Position numbers and translations under genes: made by a program. From the NCBI GenBank assembly GCA_009602725.1, contig WELB01000326.1, positions 1-58,353 on the forward strand: a DNA stretch of 58,353 nt. Direction: 5' to 3'. Under the pieces are notes generated by a model. It worked only from the letters and a program-made list of their open reading frames with translations, did no database searches and was not told the origin of the DNA. Source of the DNA: Spirogloea muscicola (taxonomy: Eukaryota; Streptophyta; Zygnematophyceae; Spirogloeales; Spirogloeaceae). Shown one piece after another: positions 20,959 to 30,061 of this stretch (its first letter is position 1; each line of letters opens with the position of its first letter).

Positions 20959-22094
20959 TGTAACGTTTCCTCCGTTTGGGAGTGCCAACGGTGCCGGTGA
21001 CCTTACATGTATGTATTTGTATTTGCCGCGGGAACGCTTCAACGGCCCCGGCTCCGCCCCGGCGCCGCGGCCCGAGGGCCCGGTCCTGTATCACACGTGC
21101 TCCGCCCCCGTTGCCGCGGCCCGCGACCCCGGTTCCGTACTGCACGTGTTCCGTCCCCGGCGCCGCGGCCCGCGGCCCCGGTTCCGTACCGTACTTGCGC
21201 CGCCCTCCGGCGCCGCGGCCCGAACCGCCACGAGGCGCCGCCCGAGGCGCCCCGTCGCGCCCCCGGAGGGGTGCCCCCTAAGGCGCCCCTCCATCTTGTT
21301 GGTGCCACCTCAGGCGCCCCGTCGCCTCTCATTGGTGCTTGTCTGAAGCGCCGCTATTGCGCTTCCTTGGTGCCGCCAAGAGGCGCCCCTTCGCGCCCCC
21401 TTGGCGCCACCCGAGTCGCCGCGTCGTGCCGTCCCAGGCGCCGCGTCGCCTCACCCGAGGTGCCGCGTCGCGCCTCCTCGGCGCCACCCGAGGCACCCCG
21501 TGGTACCTCATTGGCTTTGCCAAGGCGCCCCTCCGCGCCGTCCCATAGCGCCGCGTTCACGCGCCGCTTCGCGCCTCCTTCGAGCCGCCCAAGGCGCCGC
21601 TTCGCGCCTCCTTGGAGCCGCCCAAAGGCGCCGCTCTCCGTGTCCCCTTCGTCCGGCCCGCCCCCTCGGGGGAGGGCCTTGGGGGCGACCCTCGTCACAC
21701 CCTCGGGGGAGGGGTGGCAGATGGAACGCTATATAAGTAGTAGGCCTCGGCCGGGCTCCCCAGTCCGACCAGCGCCGAGAGAGACACAGGCCTGCTGCTG
21801 CCTAGCCAGCTCCGCTGCTGCCTGCTGCCGCCGCCGCCGCCACAGCTCTGCTGCTGCCGCCTGCTGCCCAGCCCGTCGCCGCAGCTCGTCGCTGCCGCCC
21901 CGCCGGCTCTCTGTGAGTCTATGGTAGAGTCACCGCCCTAGGGCGGTGCCTCAGGGTAAGACTTCCGCTGCGCTCTATGCGTGTATGTGCGTTGGCGTTC
22001 TCCTGTAGGAGGGTTGTCCACTAAACACCCTATGCTTTAATCCAAATCAGGACATTCTGACCCTTTCTGTGTGATTAGGGGCAGAGATGTTACA
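20959..22094 (+). repeat. 5' LTR of element A
   Basis: 1136 bp, TGTAACGTTTCCTCCG to AGATGTTACA. It differs from the 3' LTR by one extra 46-bp unit near 21090-21170 and a handful of substitutions. The U3 is a dense GGCGCC/AGGCGCC array. The LTR ends with the hairpin CACCGCCCTAGGGCGGTG (21931-21948) and TTCCGCTGCG (21963-21972). Confidence 0.95.
21730..21736 (+). promoter_or_regulatory. TATA box of the element A LTR
   Basis: TATATAA lies just downstream of the GGGGCGACCCTCGTCACACC box. The same site is at 28995-29001 in the 3' LTR. Transcription, and thus the R region, probably starts about 25-30 bp downstream, near AGTCCGACC. Confidence 0.75.
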
Positions 22095-22107
22095 TTGGTA
22101 TCAGAGG
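22095..22107 (+). promoter_or_regulatory. Primer-binding site, element A
   Basis: TTGGTATCAGAGG immediately follows the LTR (initiator tRNA-Met type). Confidence 0.9.
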
Positions 22108-22646
22108 ACTTCTTGCATCTAGCCAGTCATGTAAAAGGTTGTGTTTTACTGCTGACAGTGCAAGGATCCCTCTGTATTCTGGACTAATCTTTTTCTTTCG
22201 AGTGAAACGTTTTCCAGAGTGGACGCGGACCTGTCATCGGCGAAGCGGCACGTGTGCCGACCTCTCGCCTTCGACATCCACGTCCGGGACCTTCAAGATG
22301 CCAAGCGGCTCTTCGTCCCAGCGGCAATCTCAATTGCCAGGTCAGTACTTGCCTGCGTAAATAAACCACCTGTGTCCGGCGGATTGCCGGCCGGTATGGC
22401 ACGGAAGTGAACCTGGTCGCCGGTGGGCGGCAAAGTCTGATCGTATGCCAGGGGCTGGTTTTTGTTCCACTCCTGGTCCCTCCCTCTTGCTGCTCGTACA
22501 GCTTTGTGGTTTGGAGGTATGATGCAGGCGCTGTCATGATTGCTTGTTGGCCTGGGGCACCAGTCCTTCTGAGTATCATCGTGACAGTATGGAGCCCGAT
22601 ATGTCTGCCGCCTCTGACTTGATCCGTCAGTGTGTGGTACATAAGG
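22108..22646 (+). other. 5' leader of element A
   Basis: Non-coding leader between PBS and gag. It includes TGCAAGGATCCCTCTGTATTC and TTCGAGTGAAACG, which align with the leaders of element B and the unit at 38884. It probably contains packaging or dimerisation signals. It also holds a solo LTR at its 3' end. Confidence 0.5.
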
Positions 22647-23219
22647 TGTAGTGAATCCTCGCCCTACACATGCAGTTAGGGTGAGCAGTCCTTATTGAGT
22701 TCGAACATAGTGGGTTTAGGAGCCAACCCACTACACCAGGAAGCACTAGCGCAATGCGCAGCGGAAGACAGGCCCTGTGGCGCCACCGTCCGGCGGCGAC
22801 TCCACCTCCTGGGCGCAGACCAGCAACTGGCCCTTGACGGGCGCAGCCACGGGCGCCCCGCAGCAGGCCCGCGGCAGTGCGGCGGCTGCTGCGGCGGCGA
22901 GCAGCGGCAAGGCTGCTCCTGGGACTTCACTGGCTCGAACTGATTAATGAGCCTCGGCCCCCGAGGCTCCTTAGTGCTTCCCCGTGCCACCCCCCCTCCA
23001 GGGGTGTGAGCAGGTTCGCCCCAAGGCCCGCCTTGCGGCAGGCCAAAGGTCCACCCTTGAAAGGGCGGACCTTGGCGAAGGGTAATTCGGGACGGGCGAG
23101 GCCCGCACCCGGGCGGGCCACTTCCCGGCCAGCCAGCTGGCGGGTCACCTGGCCCAAATAGTCGGTCATGTAATGCCAACAGAGCCATGTGGGCTTAACC
23201 AGACAGCTGTTTCATTACA
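22647..23219 (-). mobile_element. Solo LTR, family B (TSD TAAGG)
   Basis: 573 bp on the minus strand, with TG...CA ends and perfect TAAGG duplications at 22642-22646 and 23220-23224. It sits a few bases upstream of the gag ATG of element A (23226). It shows the CGCCACCGTCCGGCGGCG hairpin and CGCAGCGGAA box. It is the most recent event in the B-A-B nest. Confidence 0.95.
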
Positions 23220-23225
23220 TAAGGC

Positions 23226-24353
23226 ATGGAGTCGCCGATATCCAGTACCTGTCCTAGCCCTCCTCCATCGGACGTACCAGCCCTCGAGGTCGAGGAACTC
23301 GTTGATGACCTGGCGGAGCTCGATGCGCCAAGTGCGGATGGCTTGTCCTCCGCCGACGTGCAGCGCGCTGCGCACCTTGTCGAGCTTCAGGCGGCCGCGG
23401 TCCAGAGTGGGGACCCGGCAGTAACCTCCTTCACGGGAGCGCTTCCGGCAGAAGTGCAAGCGCTTACCGCCCGCATCACCAAGGGCGAGAAGCGCATCCG
23501 GAAGCTGAAGGGTAAACTCCGTGAGTCGCAGGTGGGGCGTGCTAAGCCTGCCTTACCGGCGAGGTTCAGCGGACAGTCCTTCCGAGGTGGTCTGAATGCC
23601 TGGCTGGCCGAGACAATGGCTTGGTCCGTGCAGTGCGGCACGGGCGCGCAACATCGCGTTGGTCTTGCAGCTACTCATCTGTCCGGCGATCCCGCCCAGT
23701 GGTGGGAAAGTGTGAAAAAGTCGTCCACCGCGGGGACTTACAATCATTGGGACTTTTTCGTGAGGTCTTTAACGAGTATGTACGGCGAGGTGCACGCCGA
23801 ATTGAACGCCCGCAACGAATTGGACATTATTCGTATGCGCAATGGTGACTTTGAGGACTATGTTCGACGGTTCCACATGTTGCTGTCGAAGCTCAACACC
23901 AAGCCCATGGACAACGCGGATCAATGTCAACGATTCAAGGCAGGGCTGCCCGAGCATGTGGCCCTGCTTGCCCAATTGGATGCTGTGACCTTCCAGCCGG
24001 TGGATACTTTGGACCGCTTGATCGAGCAAGCGCGTCTGACTTTCGCGATGTACCCGCGCAAGCGCCCCCTGGCGGAAGCTGTCGTCACCCCGGCTGCCCC
24101 TTCATCCTCGAAGCGGCTGCCTAGCAGTATGCCCAGTACAAGTGCCAAGCCCTATGTGGGGCAACGGCGCCCCAACAAGCCATTGGCCTTCGTCCCCGAG
24201 GAGGCCGTGCGTGTTATCGCTGTGGCCAGAAGGGCCACCGCATCCGCGACTGCACTCGACCTCCCAAGCACCACTCATCTGCAAGCAAGTCTGCTCCACC
24301 CGGCCCCAAGGGGCAGTACAAGGGCAAGGGCAAACGTGAGTGCCTTTCCCTAA
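23226..24353 (+). CDS. Gag polyprotein of element A (375 aa frame)
   Basis: The first ATG after the solo LTR starts MESPISSTCPSPPPSDVPAL. Residues about 75-105 form a charged helix (EVQALTARITKGEKRIRKLK). Residues about 115-295 are the retrotransposon gag/capsid domain, with LNAWLAETMAWSVQ, LSGDPAQWWESV, SMYGEVHAELNARNELDIIR, ADQCQRFKAGLPEHV and LIEQARLTFAMYP. After about residue 320 the frame is wrong. The zinc knuckle CYRCGQKGHRIRDC is read in another frame at 24212-24253, and that frame stays open to 24541. Either an old frameshift or a real -1 shift separates capsid from nucleocapsid. Confidence 0.85.
   Translation: MESPISSTCPSPPPSDVPALEVEELVDDLAELDAPSADGLSSADVQRAAHLVELQAAAVQSGDPAVTSFTGALPAEVQALTARITKGEKRIRKLKGKLRESQVGRAKPALPARFSGQSFRGGLNAWLAETMAWSVQCGTGAQHRVGLAATHLSGDPAQWWESVKKSSTAGTYNHWDFFVRSLTSMYGEVHAELNARNELDIIRMRNGDFEDYVRRFHMLLSKLNTKPMDNADQCQRFKAGLPEHVALLAQLDAVTFQPVDTLDRLIEQARLTFAMYPRKRPLAEAVVTPAAPSSSKRLPSSMPSTSAKPYVGQRRPNKPLAFVPEEAVRVIAVARRATASATALDLPSTTHLQASLLHPAPRGSTRARANVSAFP
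24212..24253 (+). other. CCHC zinc knuckle (nucleocapsid) in a shifted frame
   Basis: C-Y-R-C-G-Q-K-G-H-R-I-R-D-C matches the CX2CX4HX4C nucleic-acid-binding knuckle exactly. It is -1 relative to the capsid ORF and is followed by a basic Lys/Gly tail (GQYKGKGKR). Confidence 0.85.
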
Positions 24354-24414
24354 ATCCTGTGTGGAGTCCTCGACTGCATGATGTGCGAATGCTATTTGAA
24401 CGCGTAGGACGTGC

Positions 24415-25458
24415 TTGTCCGCAGTCTCCTATCCCAGTAGTACGCTCCCTGCATATGCTAATGCAAGCCTTGGTAAACAAGGGCCCCTTGTCGTCTGGGT
24501 TCCCCGTAACCAATTGCACTCAGCTGCTCAGATGTATCTGAAATGGGTGAATCATCATAGGGCTGACGACCCTGTGTATTCCATCGTGCGATGCAGGCGA
24601 GGACTGAACCCTCCACCACCACCGGGCCTGTCCCTGCTCTGTCGCTACACAGCAGGCCATCCCCACATAGTACCTGGTGCTGCTGGATCACCCAGGAAAC
24701 TGCTCATATATGTAGTTCGCAAATTCTGTCTTGCTTCAGTTGGCGACTTAGCACTTTGTGCTTCAACGCCTAGTATGCTTTTTACCGGAATAGCGGCTGG
24801 TCAGCCAGCCCAGATCCTTGTAGACACGGGTGCTTCGCAATCCTGTGTTAATAAGACTTTTGTGTGTAACAATGGCTTGCCTGTGCAACCCATTCATGTA
24901 TTGCAAGCTACAATGGCCAATGGTCAGCATATTAAAGTTTTGGGCCTTTACAAAGTGGCCCTTCGCATCCAAAATTACAAGACGGTTGTGTCTTGTCATG
25001 TCATTGATTTGGCGTCTGCCTTTAACCTAATCTTAGGCTATGATTGCTTCTGTGCCACCGCGTCTGTGCTTGATTGTAAACAGCGCACATGTATCGGTCG
25101 AAGTGGTACTCGTCGCTTCAAATTGCACAACGTCGACATTTCCTGTGTATCACCACCTGCGCAAGACTCTTGTCTGCGGCTCTCAGCTGTGCGGATGAAG
25201 AAGCTCCTTCGCAAGGAACCAGCGTCGGCTGCGTATCTGGGTGTGGTGATGAGTGCTGAGTCTCCCCCTGACTCTGATGTGAGTATCGTGGCCTCACGTA
25301 GTCAGGCTCTTGACAAGTTGTTGGCGGAGTATTCGGATGTGTTCCCGGATGCACTTCCAGACGGATTGCCTCCTCATCGAGGCGTGGCTCATACAATTCC
25401 ACTGGAGCCCGGCGCTGTGCCGCCGTACCGCCCTATGTATCGACTGAGTCCGCTATAA
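24415..25458 (+). CDS. Aspartic protease and RT N-terminus of element A
   Basis: This open frame carries the retropepsin active site D-T-G-A-S (Asp codon 24823-24825) in AQILVDTGASQSCVNK, then LQATMANGQHIKVLG and the ILGYD motif of the protease core. It continues into the region joining RT: LLAEYSDVFPDALPDGLPPH, RGVAHTIPLEPGAVPPYRP, and stops at TAA (25456-25458) after MYRLSPL. The copy at 37400 has a sense codon there, so the stop is a mutation in this copy. The protease cleaves Gag-Pol. The ORF start is the first Met of the frame, not a true initiation site. Confidence 0.85.
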   Translation: MSAVSYPSSTLPAYANASLGKQGPLVVWVPRNQLHSAAQMYLKWVNHHRADDPVYSIVRCRRGLNPPPPPGLSLLCRYTAGHPHIVPGAAGSPRKLLIYVVRKFCLASVGDLALCASTPSMLFTGIAAGQPAQILVDTGASQSCVNKTFVCNNGLPVQPIHVLQATMANGQHIKVLGLYKVALRIQNYKTVVSCHVIDLASAFNLILGYDCFCATASVLDCKQRTCIGRSGTRRFKLHNVDISCVSPPAQDSCLRLSAVRMKKLLRKEPASAAYLGVVMSAESPPDSDVSIVASRSQALDKLLAEYSDVFPDALPDGLPPHRGVAHTIPLEPGAVPPYRPMYRLSPL

Positions 25459-26200
25459 TTTCTAGAGATGCAATCCCAAGTGACGGAATTGCTCCGTAAA
25501 GGCCATATCGAGCCTTCTCAGTCCCCGTATGGTGCACCTATTCTCTTCGTTAAGAAGAAGGATGGTAGTCTCCGGATGTGCATCGACTACCGAGCCCTCA
25601 ACAAGCTCACTGTCAAGAATTGATACCCGTTGCCTCGTATCGATGATCTCTTCGATCGTTTCGCGGAAGCTAAAGTGTTCAGCTCCCTCGATTTGCAAAG
25701 CGGGTATCACCAAATTCGTATCACTCCTGAGGATGTTCCGAAGTCTGCGTTTCGTACGCCGGTCGGACACTTCCAGTTCAAGGTGCTGAGTTTTGGTCTG
25801 ACCAACGCACCTGCCACGTTTCAGGCAGTTATGACGAAGGTCTTTGGCCCCCTTTTGTATGACTTCGTGCTGGTCTATCTGGATGACATACTGGTGTTTA
25901 GCAAAATGCCCGAGGATCATGTACGGCACCTGCGGAAAGTTCAGCAGTTGCTACGTGAAAATCATTTGTATGCCAAGACCTCCAAGTGTGTATTCAACCA
26001 GCCCGAATTGACGTACTTAGGGCATGTGGTGGGCAAAGACGGGGTGCGCGTCGACCCCAGAAAGATAGTGATAGTCAAGGACTGGCCTGTGCCGCGGACT
26101 GTGCCGGCAGTTGCGTTCCTTTTTGGGATTCGCAAATTACTTCCGAAAATTCCTTCAAGGATATGGAAGCATGGCATCTCCTCTTACGAAGCTCACTCGT
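25459..26200 (+). pseudogene. Reverse transcriptase of element A
   Basis: After the stop the same frame gives [32 protein letters not shown], a TGA (25621-25623) in place of Arg before [14 protein letters not shown], then SSLDLQSGYHQIRI, LSFGLTNAPATFQAVM and the catalytic V-Y-L-D-D (25876-25887). A frameshift follows near 26110 (after DWPVPRTVPA). The order and motifs are those of Ty3/gypsy RT. Two stops and a frameshift make it inactive. Confidence 0.9.
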
Positions 26201-27000
26201 AAGGACGTACCCTGGGGGTGGACGTCCGAATGCCAGTAGGCGTTCGAGGATATAAAACGGATATTGGTATCCCCGCCCGTTTTGGCTTTGCCTCGAGAAG
26301 GTGTGCCGTATGAAGTCGTATGTGACGCCTCTTTGATCGGCATTGGTGCCGTTCTCCTGCAGGAGGGTCATCCCGTAGCATTTGAAAGTCGCCTGCTCAG
26401 TCCTGCAGAAATTATACTACGGGTGAGCAGGAGCTCCTTGCTGTTGTGCACGCCCTCCGTGTGTGGCGATGCTATCTCGAGGGTGTTGAATTTACGGTCG
26501 TAACGGATCATTGCCCGTTGACCTACTTTCACACACAGCAGCAATTGAGCAGGCATCAAGCTCGGTGGGCTGAGAGCATGGCACAATTCCGATTCCAGTG
26601 ATTGTACCGCCCTGGAAGGATCAATGTAGCGGACCCAGTGAGCGGCAACATTGTAGGGGCTGCTGTGGCGCCTGTCCTGTGTGCCATACGGATTCAGACT
26701 GCAGACGTGCGGCCTACCCGTGGGGCCGCAGGGCCAAGTACCACCAACCTCTCTGAGCTGTATGTGCGTATTCGTGATGGGTATGGCACAGACCCTTGGT
26801 TTGCATCTGCAACCAAACCACGCACAGTAGTGAATGACCAAGGCTTCTGGTGGCGAGGTGACGCCATTGTGGTGCCCAACTGCAATGCCTTGCGCACTAG
26901 TATCATGCAAGAGATGCATGAGCCTCCGTATAGTGGTCATTTGGGTATGGAAAGACCAAGAAAGCTGTTCAGCTTCTCTTTTGGTGGCCGGGTTTAGCGG
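26201..27000 (+). pseudogene. RNase H and integrase zinc-finger region of element A
   Basis: The segments are ALPREGVPYEVVCDASLIGI and GAVLLQEGHPVAFESRLLSP (RNase H), a shifted frame through TDHCPLTYFHTQQ, and RINVADPVSGN. Then comes ELYVRIRDGYGTDPWF and QEMHEPPYSGHLGME from the integrase HHCC zinc finger. At least three frameshifts or stops are present. Confidence 0.8.
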
Positions 27001-28198
27001 CCCAAGTAAAGTCTTTTGTGAAGACTTGTGCCACCTGCCAGCGTAGTAAGGCGCGCTCTCACAAGCCTGCCGGGTTACTCCAACCTTTGGAGATACCTCC
27101 GCGGAACTGGTCTGATGTAAGTGTGGATTTTATCACCCAGTTGCCCAAGACGCGCAACGGCTTTGATGCCATTGTCGTGTTTGTGGATCGTTTGAGTTAA
27201 ATGGTGCACTTTGCACCTACGACCACACGGGTGTCTGCGCGGGAATTTGCTGGCATATTTGTGGACAGAGTATGGAAACTGCACGGAGTACCTGAGCGCA
27301 TCGTGTCTGACCGCGATCCTCGCTTCACGGGTCACTTCTGGAAAGAAGTGTGCAGGCTTCTTGGCACGAAGCAATCCATGTCCACTGCTTTCCACCCCCA
27401 AACTGATGGTCAGACCGAAAGGATGAATCGGGTTTTGGAAGACATGTTACGGCATTTTGTAAACCCCAGTCAGACTGATTGGGACGAGTATCTTGCTCCA
27501 GCGGAATATGCTGTAAATAATACCTTTCATGAGTCTACCAAGCACACACCCTTCTTCCTGAATTATGGTCAGCATCCCCGATCACCTTTGCAGGTGGGGA
27601 GGCCAGAGCGCGTTCCGGTCGCAGTAAGCTTCACCGGTACTCTCCTGGAAGCTCAGCGGAGGGCTAAGCAATTCTTGACAATTGCTCAGAACCGGCAAAA
27701 GCAGTATGCTGATCTCCGTCGCAGGGACGTGTTCTTCGACGTGGGTGCCCAGGTTAAGCACAAAGCACTTAACCTTGCGGGCTGTCGGTACGCACAAGTT
27801 GCTACCCAAGTGGGTTGGACCTTTTCGTGTAATGCGCCTCATCGGCAAGGTCGCATAAGAGCTTGATACACCGGTACAATGGAAAATCCACAAAGTTTTT
27901 CATGTGTCTCAACTCGAACCATACCATACGGATGGCCGTGTCCAACCGCCCCCACCTCCGCTCGTCATTGACAACGAGGAAGAGATTCAAGTGGAGGAGA
28001 GTTTTGTCACACCGGGACAATCTTCGTGGGCGTCGTAAGTCCCGTGAGTACCTTATCAAGTGGCTCGGCTATGGGCCTGAGCACAACACATGGGAGCCTG
28101 CGGGCAATCTTGCCGATTGTCCATCCCTCGTCCAGAAGTATCTGACAAGTAACACCGTCTCTTCTGTCCGTCGTCCAGTACCTTCCCGCCGGGGTTGA
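27001..28198 (+). pseudogene. Integrase core and chromodomain of element A
   Basis: Frames 27018-27200 and 27201-27866 give KTCATCQRSKA, WSDVSVDFITQLPKTRNG (first catalytic Asp), a TAA (27198-27200) replacing Lys in VDRLSKMV, VSDRDPRFTGHFW (second Asp) and STAFHPQTDGQTERMNR (catalytic Glu, with the D-35-E spacing). After a shift the C-terminal part ends in a chromodomain (27990-28197) with REYLIKWLGYGPEHNTWEP. One stop and two frameshifts inactivate it. Confidence 0.9.
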
Positions 28199-28235
28199 TT
28201 CCCCTGGGTCCAATTCTGTAGTTCCTCCCTTCTTG

Positions 28236-28269
28236 TTCCCGAGGACGTGAACAGCTAAGTGAGGAGGTA
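28236..28269 (+). promoter_or_regulatory. Polypurine tract and conserved pre-PPT motif, element A
   Basis: GTTCCCGAGGACGTGAACA is followed by AGTGAGGAGGTA and then the LTR start. The same pair occurs before the 3' LTRs of B, E, D and the 32-kb derivative. Confidence 0.8.
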
Positions 28270-29359
28270 TGTAACGTTCCCTCCGTTTGGGAGTGCCAAC
28301 GGTGCCGGTAACCTTACATGTTTGTATCTGAATTTGCCGCGGGAACGCTTCAACGGCCCCGGCTCCGCCCCGGCGCCGCGGCCCGAGGGCCCGGTCCCGT
28401 ATCACACGTGCTCCGCCCCCCCCGGCGCCGCGGCCCGCGGCCCCGGTTCCGTACCGTACTTGCGCCGCCCTCCGGCGCCGCGGCCCGAACCGCCACGAGG
28501 CGCCGCCCGAGGCGCCCCGTCGCGCCCCCGGAGGGGTGCCCCCTAAGGCGCCCCTCCATCTTGTTGGTGCCACCTCAGGCGCCCCGTCGCCTCTCATTGG
28601 TGCTTGTCTGAAGCGCCGCTATTGCGCTTCCTTGGTGCCGCCAAGAGGCGCCCCTTCGCGCCCCCTTGGCGCCACCCGAGTCGCCGCGTCGTGCCGTCCC
28701 AGGCGCCGCGTCGCCTCACCCGAGGTGCCGCGTCGCGCCTCCTCGGCGCCACCCGAGGCACCCCGTGGTACCTCATTGGCTTTGCCAAGGCGCCCCTCCG
28801 CGCCGTCCCATAGCGCCGCGTTCACGCGCCGCTTCGCGCCTCCTTCGAGCCGCCCAAGGCGCCGCTTCGCGCCTCCTTGGAGCCGCCCAAAGGCGCCGCT
28901 CTCCGTGTCCCCTTCGTCCGGCCCGCCCCCTCGGGGGAGGGCCTTGGGGGCGACCCTCGTCACACCCTCGGGGGAGGGGTGGCAGATGGAACGCTATATA
29001 AGTAGTAGGCCTCGGCCGGGCTCCCCAGTCCGACCAGCGCCGAGAGAGACACAGGCCTGCTGCTGCCTAGCCAGCTCCGCTGCTGCCTGCTGCCGCCGCC
29101 GCCGCCACAGCTCTGCTGCTGCCGCCTGCTGCCCAGCCCGTCGCCGCAGCTCGTCGCTGCCGCCCCGCCGGCTCTCTGTAAGTCTATGGTAGAGTCACCG
29201 CCCTAGGGCGGTGCCTCAGGGTAAGACTTCCGCTGCGCTCCATGCGCGTATGTGCGTTGGCGTTCTCCTGTATGAGGGTTGTCCACTGAACACCCTATTT
29301 TTTAATCCAAATCAGGACATTCTGACCCTTTCTGTGTGATTAGGGGCAGAGATGTTACA
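28270..29359 (+). repeat. 3' LTR of element A
   Basis: 1090 bp, TGTAACGTTCCCTCCG to AGATGTTACA. Hairpin at 29196-29213, TTCCGCTGCG at 29228-29237, and a consensus-like splice donor CTGTAAGT at about 29177. CCCTT follows at 29360. Confidence 0.95.
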
Positions 29360-30061
29360 CCCTTGCTCTATCATTTTGTGCTGGTATATCTGGACGATAT
29401 CCTCGTGTTCAGCAAAACACCTGAGGATCACGCGAAGCACCTGCGCCAAGTGCTGCAGCTGCTGCGTGACAATCACTTGTACGCAAAGCGGTCCAAGTGC
29501 GCATTTAAGCAGCCAGAGTTGACATACCTCGGGCATGTCGTAGGCAAGGACGGAATACGCGTTGATCACAAAAAGACTTCGGTCGTACGGGATTGGCCTG
29601 TGCCAAAGACGGTCCCTGCATTGCGCTCCTTTTTGGGCTTTGCAAACTACTTTCGACAGTTCCTACAAGGCTATGGGAACTTGGCACTTCCTCTTACGAA
29701 GTTGACTCGTAAGGACGTTCCTTGGGACTGGTCGTCCGGATGCCAGAGTGCATTTGAGGAAATCCAGCAGGCGCTCACGTCTCCGCCTGTGCTGGCCTTT
29801 CCTCGTGAAGGCGTGCCATATGAGCTTGTCTGCGATGCCTCTTTGACCGGCATTGGTGCCGTGCTCTTGCAAGAGGGTCACTTGTTAGCGTTTGAGAGTC
29901 GCCTGCTCATACCTGCCGAGCGAAATTACATTACGGGCGAGCAGGAATTGCTGGCTGTGGTGCACGCCTTACGTGTCCGGCGTTGCTACCTGGAAGGTGT
30001 GGCATTTACGGTTGTCACGGATCATTGCCCGTTGCCCATTTCCACACACAGCAGCATTTGA
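29360..30061 (+). pseudogene. RT palm/thumb and RNase H of element B
   Basis: Coding resumes right after the element A insertion at LYHFVLVYLDDILVFSKTP (catalytic YLDD). It continues KCAFKQPELTYLGHVVGKDG, LRSFLGFANYFRQFLQGYG and the RNase H region ELVCDASLTGIGAVLLQEG, ERNYITGEQELLAVVHALR and TVVTDHCPL. One missing base near 30038 shifts the frame, giving a premature stop at 30061. The following ORF picks up FHTQQHLTRRQARW in the right frame. The N-terminal RT lies beyond the gag-RT deletion and is lost. Confidence 0.9.

Larger units (their letters stand above)
20959..29359 (+). mobile_element. Full-length chromovirus element A (TSD CCCTT)
   Basis: An 8.4-kb element is flanked by CCCTT at 20954-20958 and 29360-29364, splitting the RT gene of element B. 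LTRs are 20959-22094 and 28270-29359, nearly identical over more than 700 bp. It has a PBS, gag with a CCHC knuckle, PR, RT, RH, IN, chromodomain and PPT. It contains several stops and frameshifts and a nested solo LTR (22647-23219). It is probably the youngest large insertion here. Confidence 0.95.

Noticed and set aside
21007-21927. Long Pro/Arg/Ala-rich open frames (306 aa and others) across the element A LTRs
   Set aside because: They are shadow frames of the GGCGCC-rich U3 array. The same frames recur identically in the other LTR and have no protein-like motif.
29336-29359. ORF start inside the 3' LTR of element A leading into RT
   Set aside because: The reading frame crosses an insertion junction by chance. 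Genuine RT coding begins at 29360.
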